DNA from: Bacillota bacterium
GTDB taxonomy: Bacteria > Bacillota > Clostridia > Lachnospirales > Lachnospiraceae
NCBI GenBank assembly: GCA_023435895.1
Contig: JAEZLH010000019.1
Span: 13,991-77,990 of the forward strand
DNA: 64,000 nucleotides
Direction of reading: 5' to 3'
Both the position numbers and the translations under genes were made by a program. This document shows positions 57,829 through 64,000 of this stretch, one piece after another; position 1 is the first letter of the stretch, and each line of letters begins with the position of its first letter. Below the pieces are notes generated by a model that made no database searches, was not told the DNA's origin, and saw nothing but the letters and a program-made list of their open reading frames with translations.

Positions 57829-58254
57829 ATGGCAAAAAAAGTAACAGGTTATATCAAATTACAGATTCCAGCAGGCAAGGCTACACCAGCTCCCCCGGTT
57901 GGTCCCGCACTTGGTCAGCACGGTGTAAACATTGTACAGTTTACAAAAGAATTTAACGCAAGAACAGCAGATCAGGACGGAATCATTACTCCAGTAGTAA
58001 TTACCGTTTATGCTGACAGAAGCTTTAGCTTCGTAACAAAGACTCCTCCGGCAGCAGTATTGATTAAGAAAGAACTTAATCTTAAGTCCGGTTCCGCAGT
58101 TCCTAACAAGACTAAGGTAGCAAAGATTACTACAGCACAGATCAGAAAAATCGCTGAGCTCAAAATGCCTGATTTAAATGCAGCAAGCGTTGAAGCAGCT
58201 ATGAGCATGGTTTCTGGTACAGCTAGAAGCATGGGCGTTACTGTAGTAGACTAA
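57829..58254 (+). CDS. rplK: Ribosomal protein L11 (uL11)
   Basis: 141-aa L11, part of the GTPase-associated centre. The N-terminal proline-rich segment GKATPAPPVGPALGQHGVNI and the C-terminal rRNA-binding domain KIAELKMPDLNAASVEAAMS are typical. AGGAGGTA precedes the ATG. Confidence 0.98.
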   Translation: MAKKVTGYIKLQIPAGKATPAPPVGPALGQHGVNIVQFTKEFNARTADQDGIITPVVITVYADRSFSFVTKTPPAAVLIKKELNLKSGSAVPNKTKVAKITTAQIRKIAELKMPDLNAASVEAAMSMVSGTARSMGVTVVD

Positions 58255-58418
58255 TTTGAATGCAACGGCATAATTGAAAGAGATTATGTATTGATGATCT
58301 ATTAACGTGGGAGGGTATGCCGAACAAGATCATTCGGCAGGACAAGGCGAAGAACGTCTTGGCAACAGAATGCGAAGTGTTCTGTTTTCCCCCGTATAAC
58401 CACTAGGAGGTTTATAGA
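58255..58418 (+). promoter_or_regulatory. Multi-stem leader of rplA
   Basis: 164 bp with several hairpins: GCCGAA/TTCGGC (58319-58338), ACAGAA/TTCTGT (58365-58385), and a possible closing stem from GTGGGAG (58307) to CCCCCG (58389). Probably a regulatory leader or binding site for ribosomal protein L1; that is inference from position. Confidence 0.4.
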
Positions 58419-59111
58419 ATGAAAAGAGGAAAAAAATATCTTGAATCTGCAAAGTCTATCGATAGAGCAGTTCAATATGACGCAGCTGAAGCAATCAGCT
58501 TAGTAAAGAAAGCCGCTGTAGCAAAATTCGATGAGACAGTAGAAGCGCACATCAGACTTGGTGTTGATGGTCGTCACGCTGATCAGCAGGTTCGTGGTGC
58601 AGTTGTATTACCTCACGGTACAGGTAAAACTGTTCGTGTTCTCGTATTTGCAAAAGGCGACAAAGCAAACGAAGCTTTAGCAGCTGGCGCTGACTTTGTT
58701 GGTGCTGAGGATTTAATCCCTAAGATCCAGAATGAAAACTGGTTTGAGTTTGATGTAGTAGTAGCTACACCTGACATGATGGGTGTTGTTGGTCGTTTGG
58801 GACGTGTTCTTGGACCTAAGGGCTTAATGCCTAACCCGAAAGCAGGTACAGTAACTATGGACGTTACTAAGGCTGTTAACGATATCAAAGCTGGTAAGAT
58901 TGAATACAGACTTGACAAGACAAACATTATTCACGTTCCGCTTGGCAAGGCTTCCTTCACAGAGGAAATGTTACTTGACAACTTCCAGACCTTAATTGGT
59001 GCTGTTGTTAAAGCAAAACCTTCCGCTGCAAAGGGTCAGTATTTAAAGAGCGTTACATTAGCATCCACTATGGGTCCTGGTGTAAAACTTAACACAGGTA
59101 AATTAAGCTAA
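58419..59111 (+). CDS. rplA: Ribosomal protein L1 (uL1)
   Basis: 230-aa L1. The ends of domain I and the characteristic GPKGLMPNPKAGTVTMDVTK segment (about residues 128-148) are visible, followed by KAGKIEYRLDKTNIIHVPLG. TAGGAGG precedes the ATG. Confidence 0.98.
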   Translation: MKRGKKYLESAKSIDRAVQYDAAEAISLVKKAAVAKFDETVEAHIRLGVDGRHADQQVRGAVVLPHGTGKTVRVLVFAKGDKANEALAAGADFVGAEDLIPKIQNENWFEFDVVVATPDMMGVVGRLGRVLGPKGLMPNPKAGTVTMDVTKAVNDIKAGKIEYRLDKTNIIHVPLGKASFTEEMLLDNFQTLIGAVVKAKPSAAKGQYLKSVTLASTMGPGVKLNTGKLS

Positions 59112-59131
59112 TTTATCTATAAAATGTAGGG

Positions 59132-59161
59132 TTGACATTGTGACTCCGGTCATGATATAAT
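59132..59161 (+). promoter_or_regulatory. Promoter of rplJ-rplL
   Basis: TTGACA (59132-59137), 18-bp spacer, TATAAT (59156-59161), both consensus hexamers. Confidence 0.85.
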
Positions 59162-59194
59162 CCCCTTTGTGTGAATGAAATGTTCATACAAGAA

Positions 59195-59398
59195 ACTGCC
59201 GAAGACAGTAGGTGCCGTATGGCATAAGTTGTTAACGCCTACCGAGGAAAAGTTGATTGAAATCATTTTGATTTTATTAACCTCTTTCTGCCTTGGCGGA
59301 AAGAGGTTTTTTTGTACAATCAATGAAGTCACCGGCGAGTTGTACCAAAAGGTTACCGGAATTCCGGCAGTCTAATAAGAAACAAGGAGGTGTACGTA
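59195..59398 (+). ncRNA. Ribosomal protein L10 leader
   Basis: The 5' part GAAGACAGTAGGTGCCGTA ... AACGCCTACCGAGG (about 59202-59248) is the conserved L10(L12)4-binding kink-turn structure that autoregulates rplJ. A terminator follows within the leader: AACCTCTTTC (59280-59289) with GAAAGAGGTT (59300-59309), then TTTTTT. Binding of L10 is expected to favour termination. Confidence 0.85.
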
Positions 59399-59884
59399 AT
59401 GGCTAAAGTTGAATTAAAGCAGCCTATCGTTGAAGAAATCAAAGGCTATGTAAATACTGCTACAGCAGCTGTATTAGTAGATTACCGTGGTTTAACCGTT
59501 GCTCAGGATACTGAACTTCGTAAGAAGTTAAGAGATGCTGGTGTGGTTTACAAGGTATACAAGAACACAATGCTTAATTTCGCTTTTAAAGGAACAGCAT
59601 TTGAAGCATTATCAAATGACTTAAACGGACCTACTGCTATCGCATTTGGTTTGGATGATGCTACTGCTCCTGCAAGAATTTTACTTGAATGCACAAAAAC
59701 AATGCCTAAGTTAGAGTTCAAAGCAGGTGTTGTTGAAGGAAATTACTATGATAGCAAACAGATTCAGGTTATCGCAACAATTCCTTCAAGAGAAATTCTT
59801 ATTTCCAAGTTACTTGGAAGTATGCAGTCTCCGATTGCAAACTTTGCTCGTGTTATCAAACAAATCGCAGAAAAGCAGGCATAA
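59399..59884 (+). CDS. rplJ: Ribosomal protein L10 (uL10)
   Basis: 161-aa L10, the stalk base that holds L7/L12 dimers. The N-terminal ATAAVLVDYRGLTVAQDTEL and VYKVYKNTMLNFAFKGT are standard; the C-terminal helix ANFARVIKQIAEKQ anchors L12. The ATG at 59399 follows AAGGAGGTG; an upstream in-frame GTG at 59390 is not used. Confidence 0.97.
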   Translation: MAKVELKQPIVEEIKGYVNTATAAVLVDYRGLTVAQDTELRKKLRDAGVVYKVYKNTMLNFAFKGTAFEALSNDLNGPTAIAFGLDDATAPARILLECTKTMPKLEFKAGVVEGNYYDSKQIQVIATIPSREILISKLLGSMQSPIANFARVIKQIAEKQA

Positions 59885-60050
59885 TAATAAGCAAGTTTTC
59901 AAACGGATTTGTACCGATTACATTAGTAAACAAGCTTCGTAATTGGAAACCCGTCAGGAAAATCTATATGAGATTTTGTCCTGCAACATAAAAGTTGGGA
60001 ACGGAATGAACCCGAATATAAAAAAACAATATTTGATGGAGGTAATCGAA

Positions 60051-60413
60051 ATGACAACTCAGGAATTTATCGAGGCAATTAAGGGCCTTACCGTATTAGA
60101 GTTAAATGATTTAGTAAAAGCATGTGAAGAAGAATTTGGTGTATCCGCAGCAGCAGGTGTTGTAGTAGCAGCAGCTGGCCCTGCAGTAGAAGAAGAAGAG
60201 AAGACAGAGTGGAACGTAGAGTTAACTGAAGCTGGCCCTAACAAAGTTAAGGTTATCAAGGTTGTACGTGAAGTAACTGGCTTAGGCTTAAAGGAAGCTA
60301 AAGATCTTGTTGATGGAGCTCCTAAGGTTGTTAAGGAAGGCGCTAACAAGGCTGAATCCGAAGACCTTAAGGCTAAATTAGAAGCAGAAGGCGCTAAAGT
60401 AACATTAAAGTAA
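60051..60413 (+). CDS. rplL: Ribosomal protein L7/L12 (bL12)
   Basis: 120-aa stalk protein. The N-terminal dimerisation domain MTTQEFIEAIKGLTVLELND, an Ala/Val hinge (GVVVAAAGPAVEEEE), and the factor-binding C-terminal domain with VREVTGLGLKEAKDLVDGAP are present. The ATG at 60051 is chosen, since an upstream frame extension to 59943 lacks L12 features. TGGAGGT is the ribosome-binding site. A terminator follows immediately. Confidence 0.97.
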   Translation: MTTQEFIEAIKGLTVLELNDLVKACEEEFGVSAAAGVVVAAAGPAVEEEEKTEWNVELTEAGPNKVKVIKVVREVTGLGLKEAKDLVDGAPKVVKEGANKAESEDLKAKLEAEGAKVTLK

Positions 60414-60419
60414 TCAATA

Positions 60420-60446
60420 AAAACCCGCTCGCAAGAGCGGGTTTTG
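60420..60446 (+). terminator. Rho-independent terminator after rplL
   Basis: AAACCCGCTC (60421-60430), loop GCAA, GAGCGGGTTT (60435-60444), then TGC. It ends the rplJ-rplL transcript, so rpoB is not simply read through from here. Confidence 0.92.
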
Positions 60447-60461
60447 CTGTGTAATCAAGTC

Positions 60462-61124
60462 TTAATGTTCTTTTATATAGTCCTGTAGTAGCTCGTGCCA
60501 TTGGGGGGTGCGGTATTCCTGAGGTTCGGTGGCTTCACCCATCAGCAAATCGAAAAGATAATGAGGGGTTTTCCCACCGATATGCATAGATTTGATACAG
60601 GATATACAATAAACAACAACATCCTCACAAGGCATGGAATCGGCACGTCTCTTCATAGCTCTATGAACCTCTTCCAATGGTACTTTCCCATACAAATCAT
60701 CTCCGCAGCATACCGATTTTGTGCCGTGCATTTTCGTCTCCACAATTTCGATGTTCATTTTCTGAAGAAGGCTACGAACTGCCTTATGTACTTGGGGCTT
60801 TTCTCTAACAGGACAGGCGTCATGGAGCGTCATCCGAAGCCCATTATAATCAGGAAATTCATAATTGTTAAGACTGTCAAGGACTTCCCATATAGATAGA
60901 GTTGTAATACCATCATATAAAGTAGAAAATCTTCTGTCGCAGCCAGAGCAAACTGTTATCATGCGTGAACCACTTGGAATGGATGGATCATGATGGCAAC
61001 ATATTTTGTGAAGTTCTACGTGAGAATAATTATCTTTCAGATACTGCAAGATATGAACTTCCATCTCAGGTTTGTATAAGCTTAATGCACAACCTGGATT
61101 AAAATATAAATTTTCTTTAGTCAC
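60462..61124 (-). CDS. CCG-domain (heterodisulfide reductase B-like) iron-sulfur protein
   Basis: 220-aa soluble protein with clustered Cys motifs: CCHHDPSIPSGSRMITVCSG near residue 40, C in HDACPVRE, CCGDDLYG near residue 137 and CISCIKSM near residue 172. The two CCG-type blocks are the family signature of HdrB/GlpC/LutA-like Fe-S proteins in electron transfer. The start is GTG 61124 behind AAGGAGGTC. It is transcribed against the ribosomal genes and has no redox partner genes nearby. Confidence 0.75.
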   Translation of the reverse strand: MTKENLYFNPGCALSLYKPEMEVHILQYLKDNYSHVELHKICCHHDPSIPSGSRMITVCSGCDRRFSTLYDGITTLSIWEVLDSLNNYEFPDYNGLRMTLHDACPVREKPQVHKAVRSLLQKMNIEIVETKMHGTKSVCCGDDLYGKVPLEEVHRAMKRRADSMPCEDVVVYCISCIKSMHIGGKTPHYLFDLLMGEATEPQEYRTPQWHELLQDYIKEH

Positions 61125-61173
61125 TGAGACCTCCTTAGGGGATAAGCAAAATGGATAGAAAATGTGCTGGACT

Positions 61174-61276
61174 GTTAACTCCCAGTTAAAGTTGAGAATT
61201 TCGATAAAAGCAAATACTCCTTTTCGGAAACCATTTATCGAAAATCATTTTACACAGTTCTGAATGAAGAGTGAAC
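61174..61276. repeat. Dispersed ~105-bp repeat, copy B
   Basis: Begins GTTAACTCCCAGTTAAAGTT and ends GTTCTGAATGAAGAGTGAAC. Matches copy A (34643-34750) along its length, including GCAAATACTCCTTTTCGGAA and CATTTATCGA. The outer ends (CTGGACTGTTAACTC with GAGTGAACAGGAACAG) are again inverted repeats. It lies between divergent genes, so it could influence both promoters. Confidence 0.75.
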
Positions 61277-61406
61277 AGGAACAGGTGCTGAACTTATTTC
61301 GACAATTTTATTATTTTATCGATTTGATGTATTGATAAGTTCAAGTTCTATTGTATAATATTAACATGCTATACTTATTGTTGACAATCAGTACTGAGGT
61401 GAAAAA

Positions 61407-63428
61407 ATGATAAATTGTAAGAACTGTAACGCATTGATGGATGAGGATGAGATAATTTGTCGGTGGTGTGGTACACAAGTCCAACATCACACAAAAATAG
61501 ACAAGAAAAACAGAAAGCCTTCCAAACGCTTGAGAGTAGGAGTTGGAATATTAGCTACGGCTCTGATCGGTATTTTTCTTTTCTATCAGGGGCTATCCTT
61601 TTTTGATAGGGAGAAGATCAAGATAGTTCAAAATGTTCCTGATAACAACTCTGTCGAAGAGGTAATTGATGAAGAGACTAACCCCACAGAGATCCCAACC
61701 CCAACGGATACCCTTGCGCCTACCGATAAGAAGGTTGATAATTTGTTTTACGTAAAGCAGGGGCGGATTTATAGCGGAAAGGTGGAGCATTTTTCACCAT
61801 ATGTGGCAATTAACAACCTGTACCGTGACGGAGATGCATATGAAATATTTTTGGAAAGCGAAGATGGGAGTAAAATATTTTATCCTCAAAATCATGACCA
61901 GGATGAGGCGGCTAGAAATATTTTTTCCTATACACTGAATTCGAGTCAGGGAGAAAGAAGAAGAATTGATACGGAGATTACCGGTTATACGACAAATTAT
62001 GACGGATCAATATTCTATTATCTTAAAGGTAATGACTTATATGTTAGTGATAAGACAAATACCAGTAGGGTAGCCTTTAATGTGAATAATTGCGTAATTA
62101 ATAAAAAGGGAGACCGAGTTGTGTATAGTACAGCGGATGGAGCAATGTATCAAATGCAAATGCAACCGAATAAAACTACAGCTCAAAAAATAGCAGACAA
62201 TGCAATGATCACATATATATCGTTGGATCTTAATGTCATTTACTACATTCAGGCAGGCAATTTATATCTGTTTAAGGACGGAAATAAGACAGAGAAGATT
62301 GCACCCAATGTATCGCATGTTGTTTATGTGTACGAAAAGAGTGGTACAGTTTATTATTATAAGCAGGATAAGCTGCAAGTATCTGATTTTATCGAAGATG
62401 ATAAGTACGAAACGGATTTAAATATGAAAGAACCTCTTCGAGAAAATTTTAAGAGTGACGAAAGTTATTCGGAATATCAAAAGGAGTATGAGAAAAAAAT
62501 CTTAAGGGATAACATTAGGAATAATAGTGCGTATAATTTTGTGGGAGGATATTCACCTTGGAGCAGTTTGTATTGTTATTCCGGAGGAAAAGAGAAGTTG
62601 GTTAGCAAAAATTGTCTTACCATATGGGGTGTTAATAATCAAAGCATGGATATGAGGTACGGGATGGGAAGTGAAATTGCCAAACCATATATGCTTTTTT
62701 CTAAATCAAATACCTTTAAAAAGATTAAAATATCAGAATTATCTTCAAGTGATGATATAAACACATTAATAACTAGTCAAGTTTATAATAAACAAGAGTA
62801 TTATTTATATAGTGAAGATGAGGCAATCCTAAAAGTCGGTGATGGAAACATGAGTAATTTTGTGTTTAATGAGGATCAAAGTGGTTTTTATTACTTAAAG
62901 ATATCAGCTAAACAGCCAATGTATGGAGAGTTGTATTATACTCCTATTGAAAATGATAAATTAGGAGAGAGTAAAAAAATAGCAGAGAATGTATATGACG
63001 GAGTATTAACCCCCCAAGGCAATTCGGTCTTATATTTTAAAAACATATCAGAGGAAAGTATGATTGGAGATATGTATATTGATGGCACTAAGATAGACAA
63101 TAATATATCAGTGTATCAATTTAATGAACAACGGACTCAAATGGATTCTCTTATTTATGAAAAGCAATATTCAAAGAATTCCGATTTTACCTTGAAGCTT
63201 TATGAAAATGGGGAATCAAGGATCATTGCAGATAATGTGACTTCTTATCAACTTTTTGATAAGAACAGAGTAGCTTATATTAAAAACTATGTTAACGGAG
63301 AAGATAAAAAAGATCTGTTTTTGTATGATGGAAAGAATCAACTTCTTGATAGCAATGTTGATAAGCTTGTTATTCCTGCTAAAACCTATTATTATCTGGT
63401 TCCGGGGATGTATAATTATTTCTATTAG
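61407..63428 (+). CDS. Zinc-ribbon membrane protein with extracellular repeat domain
   Basis: 673-aa protein: an N-terminal zinc ribbon (CKNCNALMDEDEIICRWCG, two C-x-x-C pairs, residues 4-22), one helix (about 47-66), a Glu/Pro/Thr linker (TNPTEIPTPTDTLAPTDK), and a roughly 560-residue external region built of short repeated beta strands (for example GSIFYYLKGNDLYVSDKTN, VIYYIQAGNLYLFKDGNKTE, GTVYYYKQDKLQVSD), consistent with a DUF5050-like beta-propeller. The start is ATG 61407 behind GAGGTG. It separates rplL from rpoB. Confidence 0.75.
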   Translation: MINCKNCNALMDEDEIICRWCGTQVQHHTKIDKKNRKPSKRLRVGVGILATALIGIFLFYQGLSFFDREKIKIVQNVPDNNSVEEVIDEETNPTEIPTPTDTLAPTDKKVDNLFYVKQGRIYSGKVEHFSPYVAINNLYRDGDAYEIFLESEDGSKIFYPQNHDQDEAARNIFSYTLNSSQGERRRIDTEITGYTTNYDGSIFYYLKGNDLYVSDKTNTSRVAFNVNNCVINKKGDRVVYSTADGAMYQMQMQPNKTTAQKIADNAMITYISLDLNVIYYIQAGNLYLFKDGNKTEKIAPNVSHVVYVYEKSGTVYYYKQDKLQVSDFIEDDKYETDLNMKEPLRENFKSDESYSEYQKEYEKKILRDNIRNNSAYNFVGGYSPWSSLYCYSGGKEKLVSKNCLTIWGVNNQSMDMRYGMGSEIAKPYMLFSKSNTFKKIKISELSSSDDINTLITSQVYNKQEYYLYSEDEAILKVGDGNMSNFVFNEDQSGFYYLKISAKQPMYGELYYTPIENDKLGESKKIAENVYDGVLTPQGNSVLYFKNISEESMIGDMYIDGTKIDNNISVYQFNEQRTQMDSLIYEKQYSKNSDFTLKLYENGESRIIADNVTSYQLFDKNRVAYIKNYVNGEDKKDLFLYDGKNQLLDSNVDKLVIPAKTYYYLVPGMYNYFY

Positions 63429-63443
63429 GACTGGTACTTACCC

Positions 63444-63508
63444 AAAGCTCCTTCGTAAACCAGCTCCAGAGCTTTCGTACAAACTTAGCCTGCGATAGGT
63501 CAAATAGA
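63444..63508 (+). repeat. 65-bp direct repeat, copy 1
   Basis: AAAGCTC at 63444 through CAGCTCCAGAGCTTTCGTAC to CAAATAGA. About 90 percent identical to 63574-63639. Each copy contains an internal AAAGCTC...GAGCTTT hairpin. Between the copies lies CGAATTGT-AAAAAGA-ACAATTCG. Confidence 0.75.
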
Positions 63509-63573
63509 CTCGCGAATTGTAAAAAGAACAATTCGTTCGTTATACAAACCCTATCTTCGGCAACTTTGTACCA

Positions 63574-63639
63574 AAAGCTCTTTCGCAAAACCAGCTCCAG
63601 AGCTTTCGTACAAACTTAGCCTACAATAGGACAAATAGA
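63574..63639 (+). repeat. 66-bp direct repeat, copy 2
   Basis: Second copy (see 63444), ending CAAATAGAG and followed by GAGGGCAAGCCCTC, a small hairpin. Both copies lie between the propeller-type gene and rpoB. Confidence 0.75.
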
Positions 63640-63657
63640 GGGCAAGCCCTCTATTTG

Positions 63658-63720
63658 CAAATAAGTACAATTAAGAAAAATCCGTAAAATGCACGGGCTT
63701 TTCTTAATTGTACTTATTTG
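63658..63720. terminator. Perfect 22-bp inverted repeat before rpoB
   Basis: CAAATAAGTACAATTAAGAA plus AA (63658-63679) is perfectly complementary to TTTTCTTAATTGTACTTATT plus TG (63699-63720), with an inner CCG/CGG pair. The T-run inside the 3' arm could allow termination. It would insulate rpoB from upstream transcription. Confidence 0.6.
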
Positions 63721-63753
63721 TTTGTATAAAATAAAAAAAATCAACATTTTAAG

Positions 63754-63782
63754 TTGACAGTTGAAAACAAGTATGGTAGTAT
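63754..63782 (+). promoter_or_regulatory. Promoter of rpoB
   Basis: TTGACA (63754-63759), 17-bp spacer, TAGTAT (63777-63782), about 120 bp before the rpoB start. Confidence 0.8.
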
Positions 63783-63904
63783 GAAAGATGCACTATTGTG
63801 GTATGATATGCCTATTTAATAATATTATAGCATATCTGTTACAAATTGAAAAGAAGTTTTTTAGCAATAAGTAATACAATTAAATTCAAGGGGTGAAAAC
63901 GTCA

Positions 63905-64000
63905 ATGGACAAGAACAGAATGCATCCAATTAAGGTTGGTAATAACGTTAGAATGAGTTACTCCAAACAAAAGGAAGTCCTGGAGATGCCCAATCTCATT
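63905..64000 (+). CDS. rpoB: RNA polymerase beta subunit, N-terminal fragment
   Basis: The first 32 codons of rpoB before the window ends: MDKNRMHPIKVGNNVRMSYS then KQKEVLEMPNLI, the conserved start of clostridial RpoB. AAGGGGTG precedes the ATG. The gene continues outside the window. Confidence 0.92.
   Translation, partial: MDKNRMHPIKVGNNVRMSYSKQKEVLEMPNLI

Noticed and set aside
59943..60050. 36-codon N-terminal extension of rplL
   Set aside because: L7/L12 begins at MTTQEFIEAI; the extension has no L12 features and a good ribosome-binding site precedes 60051.

Overview
The window is a low-GC Gram-positive chromosome segment from an endospore-forming, saccharolytic clostridium, most like Lachnospiraceae of the Lachnoclostridium type. 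Supporting signs are strong AGGAGG ribosome-binding sites, Clostridia-type PTS and sugar ABC genes, a GH127 arabinosidase, IS66 remnants, SpoIIID, and the rpmG-secE-nusG-rplKAJL-rpoB cluster. No tRNA, rRNA or CRISPR array was seen.

Layout. 1-5.3 kb: carbohydrate ABC importer (binding protein plus two permeases) and a GH127 glycosidase. 5.3-9.4 kb: a palindromic repeat, an acetyltransferase, small membrane proteins and a Ca2+/H+ exchanger. 9.6-15.6 kb: a complete sugar PTS locus (promoter, RAT/terminator antitermination leader, licT-type antiterminator, IIA, HPr, IIBC, then ptsI), followed by an HPr-like paralogue that lacks the active-site histidine. 15.8-21.3 kb: xpt with a nucleoside (BMP-type) ABC importer. 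21.5-24.2 kb: a mobile-element graveyard holding a decayed DUF6431 gene, a 351-bp internally deleted IS66 derivative, and a decayed IS66 element with 25-bp inverted repeats and a perfect 8-bp target duplication. 24.3-28.9 kb: a visibly AT-richer, probably acquired four-gene minus-strand cluster (membrane-anchored small protein, two MacB-like ATPase-permease fusions, site-2 protease). 29-30.6 kb: dead IS4-type transposase and a CPBP protease. 30.9-40.3 kb: thioredoxin, a Crp/Fnr regulator, AlkD-like repair protein, beta-CASP nuclease, HD-GYP phosphodiesterase, CsbD and GlsB stress proteins, a tandem-repeat ORF, a phosphoribosyltransferase-like protein and CorA.

The main finding lies at 40.6-51.7 kb. 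The sporulation regulator gene spoIIID is split into an N-terminal piece (40629-) and a C-terminal piece (-51690), separated by 10,792 bp. The 7-bp core GTACATA occurs at both junctions, in frame, and joining the pieces there gives a normal 89-residue SpoIIID. A large serine recombinase gene ends inside the right core, and a candidate sigma-E promoter lies ahead of it. This is the arrangement of a skin-like developmentally excised element, here in spoIIID rather than sigK. Its cargo includes an amino-acid ABC importer, a class III aminotransferase, a PucR-type regulator and a cytidylate-kinase-like protein.

51.8-56.4 kb holds a FliD-like hypothetical protein, an AraC-type regulator and a secreted subtilase. 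56.7-64 kb holds rpmG-secE-nusG-rplK-rplA-(L10 leader)-rplJ-rplL, then two unrelated genes and repeats, then the start of rpoB behind its own promoter.
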